Assembly (NCBI GenBank): GCA_023443285.1
Contig: JAEZVB010000146.1
Location: 1-14,840 of the forward strand
Source: Bacillota bacterium
GTDB taxonomy: Bacteria > Bacillota > Negativicutes > Sporomusales > Sporomusaceae
DNA: 14,840 nucleotides
Direction: 5' to 3'
The notes under the pieces were generated by a model. That model ran no database searches. It was not told the origin of the DNA and saw only the letters and a program-made list of their open reading frames with translations. Position numbers and translations under genes: made by a program. Below are positions 1 through 6,082 of the stretch, in pieces; the stretch's first letter is position 1; every line of letters begins with the position of its first letter.

Positions 1-973
1 GCTGATATTTGTCCTCAATGAGTAAGGATAAAAACATAGGATCAATATTACCGCCACTAACTACCACGACCACCTTTTGTGATGGCAACTTGATTTTATC
101 AGCCAACAGAGCCGCAACTCCAGCGACCCCGGCTCCCTCAGTAATAATTTTTCCGCGTTCCAGCATGAACAGGATACCAGCCATAAGCTCTTCCTCAGAA
201 ACCAGAATAAGTTCATCAACATATTTCTGCGTATAGCGAAAGGTCATATTTCCCGGCTGTTTTACAGCAATACCGTCGGCAAGCGTACTGACAGCCGGCA
301 AACAGATACTTGTTCCGCAGGCCAACGATTGCATCATCGCGGGCGCGCCAGATGCCTGCACGCCAATCACCTTGATCTTCGGATTATGTTCTTTGGCAGC
401 CACTGCCAGGCCAGAAATCAATCCACCACCACCAACCGGAGCAATAATAGCATCCACATCAAACATTTGCGACATGATCTCCAGGGCGATAGTCCCCTGA
501 CCAGCAATAATCGCCTGATCATCAAAGGCATGAATGAACGTTAGGTTTCGCTCTGCCTGCAATTGCCTGGCATGCTGATATGCCTCATCATAATTTTGAC
601 CATAAAGTATTACCTGCGCACCATAAGCCTTGGTAGCCCGAACCTTGGCTGCCGGCGCTTTTTCTGACATAACTACAGTTGCCGCCACATCGCAGGCCTT
701 AGCCGCCCAGGCCACACCCTGAGCATGATTACCGGCTGAAGCAGTTATTACACCGCAGGCCATCTCAGCCGGACTCAGACTGAATATCTTATTGACAGCA
801 CCCCGGATTTTAAAAGAACCAGTTTTCTGCATATTTTCCAGTTTTAAACTAACTTGACAGTTGGCAATTTCACTTAAGGTGCGAAAAGGTTGCAGCGGCG
901 TCTGATGAACAAAGGGGGTAATTCGCTGCCATGCCTCTTTTATCTTTAATAAGTTGAGCTCTTGACCATTCAT
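1..973 (-). CDS. ilvA: Threonine dehydratase (threonine ammonia-lyase), PLP-dependent; 3' end outside the window
   Basis: This fold-type II PLP enzyme deaminates L-threonine (often also L-serine) to 2-oxobutyrate and ammonia in the cytosol. That step starts isoleucine synthesis, or threonine catabolism in the TdcB-like forms. I translated the frame by hand from 973 and it is open to base 1, giving 324 codons. The PLP lysine lies in SFKIRG (K55). The substrate loop TASAGNHAQG follows at about residues 85-94, and the glycine-rich phosphate loop VGGGGL sits near residue 180. The motif EGAGV is near residue 290 and VSGGNID near 307. The catalytic domain is therefore almost complete. Family members of about 400 residues continue into a C-terminal ACT domain, which would lie off the window, so I cannot tell a regulated biosynthetic form from a short catabolic one. 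The ATG at 973 is preceded by AAAGGAGGT at good spacing. The gene lies behind a T-box leader, so it is induced by an uncharged tRNA. The symbol is tentative; tdcB, serine dehydratase or serine racemase are relatives. Confidence 0.9.
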   Translation of the reverse strand, partial: MNGQELNLLKIKEAWQRITPFVHQTPLQPFRTLSEIANCQVSLKLENMQKTGSFKIRGAVNKIFSLSPAEMACGVITASAGNHAQGVAWAAKACDVAATVVMSEKAPAAKVRATKAYGAQVILYGQNYDEAYQHARQLQAERNLTFIHAFDDQAIIAGQGTIALEIMSQMFDVDAIIAPVGGGGLISGLAVAAKEHNPKIKVIGVQASGAPAMMQSLACGTSICLPAVSTLADGIAVKQPGNMTFRYTQKYVDELILVSEEELMAGILFMLERGKIITEGAGVAGVAALLADKIKLPSQKVVVVVSGGNIDPMFLSLLIEDKYQ

Positions 974-1052
974 TACATTACCTCCTTTAAAATCAGCAAA
1001 CAATGCGCCACGCATTGGCGCAAGTAAATTTTCTTACAGTCTGTGGAAAATT

Positions 1053-1088
1053 AAAAACCTCCGTCCCTAATACAAAGGGACGGAGGTT
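1053..1088 (-). terminator. T-box leader terminator hairpin
   Basis: On the minus strand a perfect 12-bp stem (AACCTCCGTCCC at 1088-1077 with GGGACGGAGGTT at 1067-1056) closes a 9-base loop and is followed by further T residues. It is the default terminator of the T-box switch. Its 5' arm is sequestered by the T-box sequence at 1106-1092 when uncharged tRNA is bound, allowing readthrough into the threonine dehydratase gene about 80 nt downstream. Confidence 0.93.
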
Positions 1089-1351
1089 AATCCGCGATAC
1101 CACCCTAATTATTGCAATCCAATAGGATTGCAACCTCTCATAAAGTACGGAGCAAAGCTCGATACCCCAGCACAATAACGGGCACTGTTACCCTTAACGG
1201 GTCCCGGCAAAGCTTACTATTGTTCAGCCTGCAACTCACAGATGATTTTCGGTCATATCAGATAGTTACTGGCTCACACCAACCCCAGCTCGCTGAAACG
1301 CTCCTTGTTATGCCTACTCTTCTGCTCATCGTTTTTGAAGTTAATATATTT
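1053..1351 (-). promoter_or_regulatory. T-box riboswitch leader of the threonine dehydratase gene
   Basis: This is a tRNA-sensing transcriptional leader. Read on the minus strand, stem I begins near 1330 (GATGAGCAGAAG). Next comes the 5' half of the specifier internal loop (AGTA, 1318-1315). The distal AG-bulge/GGUG region follows (AGCGAGCTGG...GGTG...AGCCAGTA, 1294-1267), then the 3' half of the specifier loop (CTGAAC ending at 1222). The canonical T-box (AGGGTGGTATCGCGG) occupies 1106-1092, and a perfect rho-independent terminator lies at 1088-1053. The antiterminator forms when the T-box AGGG/GCGG bases pair with the 5' arm of that terminator. A 9-bp hairpin (TTGCAATCC/GGATTGCAA) just before the T-box is the likely stem III. 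The three bases between GAAC and AGTA are AAU (1221-1219). A one-base shift gives AUA, so the sensed amino acid is uncertain (Asn by position, Ile by pathway logic). Overall identification as a T-box is very secure; the exact 5' end is estimated from the promoter. Confidence 0.93.
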
Positions 1352-1357
1352 TTTATT

Positions 1358-1386
1358 AGTATATAGAAAAGACAGCTTCCTGTCAA
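1358..1386 (-). promoter_or_regulatory. Sigma-A type promoter of the T-box/threonine dehydratase unit
   Basis: On the minus strand the -35 box TTGACA (1386-1381) and the -10 box TATACT (1363-1358) are separated by exactly 17 bases, a near-consensus vegetative promoter. Transcription should begin near 1351, about 20 bases before T-box stem I. The -35 box overlaps a small inverted repeat (GACAG-gaag-CTGTC, 1384-1371). This could be an operator, or the weak end of the preceding transcript because it is followed by TTTT. The base match is seen; activity is inferred. Confidence 0.8.
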
Positions 1387-1470
1387 GAGCTTCCATTACT
1401 GTCCCGCAGTTTTTCCGGTAAGCTGCTTTAGTATATCGGCGGTAACATCCACACTGCATCAACTATTAAG

Positions 1471-1485
1471 GAAAGTTATACTTTC
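1471..1485 (-). terminator. Weak hairpin just after the PfpI-family gene (doubtful terminator)
   Basis: Two bases after the stop codon of the PfpI-family gene there is a 6-bp inverted repeat with a 3-base loop (GAAAGT-ata-ACTTTC). It is AT-rich, and the following bases (CTTAATAG) do not form a clear U tract. It is the only hairpin close to the end of the RNase J transcript, so it may help end or stabilise that mRNA, but the evidence is weak. Confidence 0.25.
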
Positions 1486-1487
1486 TG

Positions 1488-2009
1488 TTAGGGCAATAAT
1501 ACCTTCAGAAAAGCCTTCATATACTCAGGCAAATCAGGCGGACGGCGGCTGGAAACAAGATTTCCGTCAATAACAACAGGTTCATCAAACCAGATGGCAC
1601 CTGCATTTTCCATGTCATCACGAATACCTGGCGTACTGGTCACTTTCTTACCGTTTAGAATCTTAGCCGAAATAAGCACCCAGCCGGCATGGCATATTTG
1701 GCCGATGGGTTTTTGCGCTGTATTGAACTCTTGTACCAGGTGTAAGACAGCAGGGTAGCGACGCAATTTATCAGGAGCCCAACCACCCGGTACCAGCAAA
1801 GCATCATACTCACTAGCAGTTACCTGGAGAAAACTACAATCGGCCACTGCCGGAACGCCATATTTACCGGTATAGATCTCCTGTGCTTTCTCACCGGCCA
1901 AGTGTACCTCTACACCGGCTTCCCGCAAACGCAGAACAGGATACCATAACTCAAGATCTTCAAAATCATGATCGATAAGTTGAAGAACTTTTATGGACTT
2001 TGCCGCCAA
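1488..2009 (-). CDS. DJ-1/PfpI superfamily protein (class I glutamine amidotransferase-like)
   Basis: This is a 173-residue single-domain protein of the DJ-1/PfpI superfamily, the usual length for PfpI/YhbO/Hsp31-like members. Roles reported for this family include intracellular protease, chaperone, and glyoxalase or deglycase activity. The specific activity here cannot be read from sequence. The nucleophile elbow is QICHAG, with the reactive Cys at residue 106 followed by His107, the arrangement typical of PfpI. The acidic partner is probably Glu17 in the N-terminal DFEDLE segment. LVPGGWAPD (about 72-80) is the conserved loop facing the active site. There is no signal peptide or membrane segment, so it is cytosolic. 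The start is a TTG at 2009, with AAGGAGGT 8 nt upstream; no ATG in frame gives a sensible N terminus. The RNase J stop is 13 nt upstream and touches this Shine-Dalgarno, so the two are cotranscribed and probably translationally coupled. A stress or quality-control role is inference. Confidence 0.88.
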   Translation of the reverse strand: MAAKSIKVLQLIDHDFEDLELWYPVLRLREAGVEVHLAGEKAQEIYTGKYGVPAVADCSFLQVTASEYDALLVPGGWAPDKLRRYPAVLHLVQEFNTAQKPIGQICHAGWVLISAKILNGKKVTSTPGIRDDMENAGAIWFDEPVVIDGNLVSSRRPPDLPEYMKAFLKVLLP

Positions 2010-2022
2010 TACAAATACCTCC

Positions 2023-3684
2023 TTATAAATCCATGATTATAGGCAAAATCATGGGTCTACGACCGGTCTTTGCAAATAAATATTTAGTTAAGGCTTCACG
2101 TATACCATTTTTTAGCGGAGCCCATTCTGTGATCGGCTGATTTTCAAAGCGTTCTAAAACGTGTTTCACGATATTGCGCGCCTCGTCCATCAAGTCTTCT
2201 GAGTCTCTGACATAGACAAATCCCCTTGAGACAATATCAGGGCCATCAAGAACACAGCCTCGGCCTTTATCTAGGGTAACCACCACAATTAGTACGCCGT
2301 CCTGGGACAATTGCCGCCTGTCACGAATAACAATATTGCCGACATCACCGACTCCAAGACCATCCACAAAGACTTTACCGGCAGCAACTTTTCCGGCCAA
2401 ACGCCCGGTCTCGGCAGTAAACTCAAATACATGCCCATTTTCCCCAATGAAAACATTTTCTTTGGGTATACCTGTTTCATTTGCCAGTTTTCCATGCTGC
2501 CTCAGCATCCGGTGTTCTCCGTGAACCGGAATGAAATATTTAGGATTAACCAAATTTAAGATAAGCTTAAGTTCTTCCTGACTAGCATGTCCGGAAACAT
2601 GAATGCCGGAGGCTTTCTCATACACAACCTGGACACCGGAACGCATTAGAGCATCAATGGTACGTCCAACCGAGCGTTCATTGCCGGGTATGGGGTTGGC
2701 TGCAATTAACACGGTATCTCCTGGAGTCAGCTGCAGACTGCGGTGGCTTTTGGAAGCCAGCCGGCTAAGGGCTGCCATAGGCTCGCCTTGACTGCCGGTA
2801 GTTAAAATTAGCATTTGATTGTCAGGATAGCGATTGATTTCATCGACGCCGATCAGCGTCCCTTCCGGTATATCCATATAACCAAGTTCGGTAGCCTTAG
2901 TAACTACTGTCACCATACTTCTGCCCAGCAGTGCTACCTTGCGTCCATAGTTACTGGCCGCATTTATAGCCTGCTGTAATCTGGATACATTAGAAGCAAA
3001 CGTGGTTAAGATAATCCGGCCCCTGGCTGTGCGAAAATGCTCATCAAGACTGACCGATACCGTGCGTTCCGATTTGGTATAGCCTGGACGCTCGGCGTTG
3101 GTGCTGTCCGAAAGCAGTACCAGCACTCCCTGATTGCCCAATTCTGCAAATTTATGGATATCCATCATTTTGCCGTCAACTGGGGTTTGATCAATTTTGA
3201 AGTCGCCGGTATGAACAACCGTACCCACCGGAGTTTTTAAGTAAATTCCAAGTGCATCGGCAATCGAATGGTTAACCCGAATAAAACCGACTTCAAATGC
3301 TCCTAGCTTAATAGAATCACCAGGTGCCACCGGATGCAGGTTAGCAGCTGATACATCATATTCTTTCAGGCGGCCTTCCACCAAGCCCAAGGTCAGCCTC
3401 GAACCATACACAGGCACATCAATTTGCCTGAGCAGATAAAACAGCGAACCAATATGATCTTCATGACCATGGGTTAAAACAACAGCTTTTACTTTATCCT
3501 TATTCTCAATAATGTAGGAGATATCGGGTATAACCAGATCTATACCCAGCATATCTTCCTCAGGAAAAGCCAGCCCTGAGTCAAGAATAATCATGTCATC
3601 GCCATAGCGAAACACCGTCATATTCTTGCCAATTTCACCAAGTCCACCAAGTGGAATAATTAACAGTTTATCATTTTTACTCAC
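2023..3684 (-). CDS. rnj: Ribonuclease J (5'-3' exo-/endoribonuclease)
   Basis: RNase J is a metallo-beta-lactamase/beta-CASP nuclease that matures and degrades RNA in the cytosol. It is a central mRNA decay enzyme in Bacillota. The 553-residue length matches the roughly 555 of RNase J1/J2. The zinc-binding signature THGHEDH lies at 71-77 (His72, His74, Asp76, His77). The later ligands are His139 (NHSIAD) and Asp161 (HTGDFKID). The beta-CASP domain starts around the SDSTNAERPGYT block (about 192-203). SGHAS and the PVHGEHRML motif (about 367-395) complete the active-site cleft, and the remainder is the C-terminal dimerisation domain ending at MDL. All catalytic residues are present, so the enzyme should be active rather than a J2-like partner. 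The GTG start at 3684 has GGAGG 5 nt upstream. The TAA at 2025-2023 runs straight into the next gene's ribosome binding site. A strong promoter sits about 90 nt upstream. Confidence 0.97.
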   Translation of the reverse strand: MSKNDKLLIIPLGGLGEIGKNMTVFRYGDDMIILDSGLAFPEEDMLGIDLVIPDISYIIENKDKVKAVVLTHGHEDHIGSLFYLLRQIDVPVYGSRLTLGLVEGRLKEYDVSAANLHPVAPGDSIKLGAFEVGFIRVNHSIADALGIYLKTPVGTVVHTGDFKIDQTPVDGKMMDIHKFAELGNQGVLVLLSDSTNAERPGYTKSERTVSVSLDEHFRTARGRIILTTFASNVSRLQQAINAASNYGRKVALLGRSMVTVVTKATELGYMDIPEGTLIGVDEINRYPDNQMLILTTGSQGEPMAALSRLASKSHRSLQLTPGDTVLIAANPIPGNERSVGRTIDALMRSGVQVVYEKASGIHVSGHASQEELKLILNLVNPKYFIPVHGEHRMLRQHGKLANETGIPKENVFIGENGHVFEFTAETGRLAGKVAAGKVFVDGLGVGDVGNIVIRDRRQLSQDGVLIVVVTLDKGRGCVLDGPDIVSRGFVYVRDSEDLMDEARNIVKHVLERFENQPITEWAPLKNGIREALTKYLFAKTGRRPMILPIIMDL

Positions 3685-3773
3685 TAGAACCTCCAGTTAT
3701 ATATACTTTTACTAATTATTCACTCATCCGTCCATTATCCGTAAACGTAACTCCGTCCCTAACTAGTCCTTTA

Positions 3774-3802
3774 ATTATATACAACTGTTCCATGATTTGC
3801 AA
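3774..3802 (-). promoter_or_regulatory. Sigma-A type promoter of the RNase J/PfpI operon
   Basis: On the minus strand TTGCAA (3802-3797) and a perfect TATAAT (3779-3774) are separated by 17 bases. Transcription would start near 3767, giving a leader of roughly 80 nt before the GTG at 3684. That leader contains GGACGGA twice (in TTAGGGACGGAG and AATGGACGGATG), the first sharing 12 bases with the 3' arm of the T-box terminator. I see no full riboswitch in the leader. Confidence 0.8.
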
Positions 3803-3835
3803 ATTAACGCTCTGATCAGTTCTACTTATATTTTT

Positions 3836-5932
3836 TCACAAAACTGTATCATCCATACCTAAGTGCGACAATGCCAACTGATTTCGCCCCGCTTTCTTAG
3901 CCTGGTAAAGCGCCTGGTCTGCCGCAACAATCAGTTTATCAGGCATACCATGGTCTGGCGGTATACAGGCTGCGATCCCAAGACTTACCGTAACAAGTTG
4001 ATTACTTACGGCTGTTGCATTTCGAATCCTCAAGTTTCTGACGCCGAGCAAGACCTGTTTTCCCAGTTCCACAGCTCCTTGTTGGTCAGTATTAGGCAGT
4101 ATGAGTGCAAACTCTTCGCCACCATAACGCGCAGCCAGATCTGTCGCTCGTTTGGCTACTCCCTCTAACACTTCGGCAATTTGCCTGAGACATTGGTCAC
4201 CGGCAACATGTCCGTAGGTATCGTTATAATGTTTAAACCAGTCAACATCAATCATAACTAGCGCGAGCGGCTGCTTCTGCCGCTTAGCCTGTTGCCATTC
4301 CCGCTCGAGAACTTCATCAAAATAACGGCGGTTGGCAATACCGGTCAACCCGTCTTGTAATGAAATTCGATATAATTTTTCATTGAGTAATCTTAGTTCC
4401 TGCGTTCTTTCATTTACTTTCATCTCTAGTTCGGCATGAGCCTGACGTAAGGCCTCCTCGGCCAGCTTACGTTCAGTAATATCTTCAACAACACTATCAA
4501 TCCAAAATAGTTCCCTTTTTTCGTCAAAATGCCTGATTGCAGTCAACGAACACCAGATAGGTGTTCCATCCTTTTTGCATAATACAACCTCTCTGTCTTT
4601 TACCGCCCCCTGCCGGTCAACGGCTTCAATCAACTGAAGGAACCCTTCCTGATCATAAAAGTGGGTTTCTGCGAAGGTTTGTAGCAACTCATCAACAGAC
4701 GAGTAGCCAAGTATTCTTACAAGAGCCGGATTAGCATATTCCATAAAAGAATAGTCATTACCGTTTTTGCGGTATACGCCAATATTAATATTTTCTACCA
4801 ATGACCGATATCTTTCCTCACTGTCGCGCAGTTCTTCGCTGCTGGTTTTTAATTGGGCAGCCATACTATTAAATGCAATGCCTAACTGCCCGATTTCATC
4901 CCGGTCAACCACCTGGATGGCCGCATTCAAATCACCGGCAGCCAAACGGCCAGTAACTACCGAAATATTAGTAATCCGTTTGGACATCCTGCCGGCAATC
5001 ATAATACCTATCAGCGCAGCCAGCAACATGGCAAGAAAGCTCATAATAAAGCCAGTCCGTTCAACGTGAATCACATATTCCATAGCCTCATCAAGCGGTT
5101 GCTCTGCCACCAACCCCCAACCGGTATGCGGTATATAGCTGTAGGTTGCCAATTTTTTCTCATCGTTGACTTCATATTTCGTCCAACCGGTCTGTTGCTC
5201 CAAGACTGCTTTAACCGGCGACCAATGCGAAACATCTTCCCCGTAGACAACACGTTCCTTATTAGGATGTAGCAAAATACGCCCACGATTATTCACAAGA
5301 TAGATATAGCCTGTTTGCCCAATTTTAGTTTGGTTAATATGCTCAACAAGTGTTCCCAATTCAATCGTAGCAACTAAGAAACCAATCAGTTCCCTCTGTT
5401 CATCCTTAATGGGCTGAACAATAGCAATACCGGAGTAGCCTGTGCTTCTGGATATGAGAGTCTCAGAAATAGTACTTTCGCCTGTCTGTTTGGCAGTCTG
5501 GAAATAGTCACGGTCACTATAATTAATCTGGGTTTCGCCCATTCGCCCATCTGAACGGGTAATCAGATTGCCATTAATATCGACTGCCAAAACAATCAAA
5601 ATATCCTCATCCTGGCCCTCGATAGCTTTAAGCAGAGGTAACTGTTTTTCCGGAATCATAGATTTAATTTCAGCAGTAGCAGCAGTTATCTGTAACACTT
5701 TGATTTTATCGTAAAACATCCGGTCAACCTCATCGGCTGTGTGTAGCGCAACATTCCAATTATGGTCAAGAATCAATCTCGTCAGTGCTTTCTCGGAATT
5801 ATATCCAGTGATGGCCGTCGTAAGTAATAAGGGAATCACGGTCATACCAACAAGGCAAACACTCAGTTTTGCCCGCAATTTCAGCCCAAGCCATAGGTTA
5901 GAAACCTTATTCACCAGGGTTGCAGGTAACAC
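3836..5932 (-). CDS. Membrane sensor diguanylate cyclase (dCache-HAMP-PAS-GGDEF)
   Basis: This 698-residue protein most likely makes cyclic di-GMP from two GTP in response to an extracellular ligand. Order of parts: TM1 about 22-44; extracytoplasmic double-Cache domain about 45-285, with the typical SDRDYF and STGYSGIAIVQPI segments; TM2 about 293-314; HAMP about 315-367; PAS about 372-490, ending in the usual VVEDITERK; a coiled linker about 491-522; then GGDEF about 525-690. The active-site loop is RYGGEEF (GGEEF at 604-608), the catalytically competent variant. RATD at 595-598 is a correctly spaced I-site (RxxD five residues before the motif), predicting product inhibition. DVDWFKHYND and YGHVAGD supply the metal and GTP contacts. 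The start is GTG at 5932, behind a G-rich stretch with GGAG. The gene follows the GGDEF/HD-GYP gene on the same strand by 150 nt. The ligand cannot be read from the sequence. Confidence 0.94.
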   Translation of the reverse strand: MLPATLVNKVSNLWLGLKLRAKLSVCLVGMTVIPLLLTTAITGYNSEKALTRLILDHNWNVALHTADEVDRMFYDKIKVLQITAATAEIKSMIPEKQLPLLKAIEGQDEDILIVLAVDINGNLITRSDGRMGETQINYSDRDYFQTAKQTGESTISETLISRSTGYSGIAIVQPIKDEQRELIGFLVATIELGTLVEHINQTKIGQTGYIYLVNNRGRILLHPNKERVVYGEDVSHWSPVKAVLEQQTGWTKYEVNDEKKLATYSYIPHTGWGLVAEQPLDEAMEYVIHVERTGFIMSFLAMLLAALIGIMIAGRMSKRITNISVVTGRLAAGDLNAAIQVVDRDEIGQLGIAFNSMAAQLKTSSEELRDSEERYRSLVENINIGVYRKNGNDYSFMEYANPALVRILGYSSVDELLQTFAETHFYDQEGFLQLIEAVDRQGAVKDREVVLCKKDGTPIWCSLTAIRHFDEKRELFWIDSVVEDITERKLAEEALRQAHAELEMKVNERTQELRLLNEKLYRISLQDGLTGIANRRYFDEVLEREWQQAKRQKQPLALVMIDVDWFKHYNDTYGHVAGDQCLRQIAEVLEGVAKRATDLAARYGGEEFALILPNTDQQGAVELGKQVLLGVRNLRIRNATAVSNQLVTVSLGIAACIPPDHGMPDKLIVAADQALYQAKKAGRNQLALSHLGMDDTVL

Positions 5933-5969
5933 TGGACTCCCCCCACGTTTTTTTATTTTTTGTTACGTT

Positions 5970-5996
5970 ATATCACGGGTTAATTTCGACATTTTA
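5970..5996 (-). promoter_or_regulatory. Possible sigma-D/FliA-type promoter before the diguanylate cyclase gene
   Basis: On the minus strand TAAA (5996-5993) is followed after 15 bases by CGTGATAT (5977-5970). This resembles the motility sigma factor pattern TAAA-N15-GCCGATAT, matching in GATAT but not in the first three bases of the -10. The same bases include TATAAC, a fair sigma-A -10, but I see no convincing -35 for it. A motility-type promoter would fit a c-di-GMP gene, but the match is partial. The rest of the 5933-6082 spacer holds only a 6-bp hairpin (AGCCAT/ATGGCT, 6034-6050) without a T run and no c-di-GMP riboswitch that I recognise. Confidence 0.3.
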
Positions 5997-6082
5997 TTGT
6001 ATTTCCCTTCATTTTTCGCGCCGCCCCCTTTCAGCCATCAGAAATGGCTTGGAAATAAGGGAATACCCATGGTTTCTCATAA

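Noticed and set aside
329..544. Plus-strand frames opposite the dehydratase, RNase J, sensor and permease genes
   Set aside because: All are antisense shadows of strongly coding minus-strand genes, with low-complexity or Cys/Ser-rich translations and no Shine-Dalgarno.
1112..1462. Short open frames on both strands inside the region before the threonine dehydratase gene
   Set aside because: They lie within the T-box leader and its promoter, have no ribosome binding site, and the predicted peptides show no family resemblance. The RNA structure explains the sequence.
6034..6050. Hairpin AGCCAT/ATGGCT after the GGDEF/HD-GYP gene as a terminator
   Set aside because: The stem is only 6 bp and the following bases are purine-rich, not T-rich, so it is unlikely to terminate transcription; readthrough into the next sensor gene remains possible.
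5933..6082. Possible c-di-GMP riboswitch before the diguanylate cyclase gene
   Set aside because: I looked for the conserved cores of both c-di-GMP aptamer classes in this spacer and the one at 9443-9629 and found neither; only a small hairpin without a poly-U tail is present.
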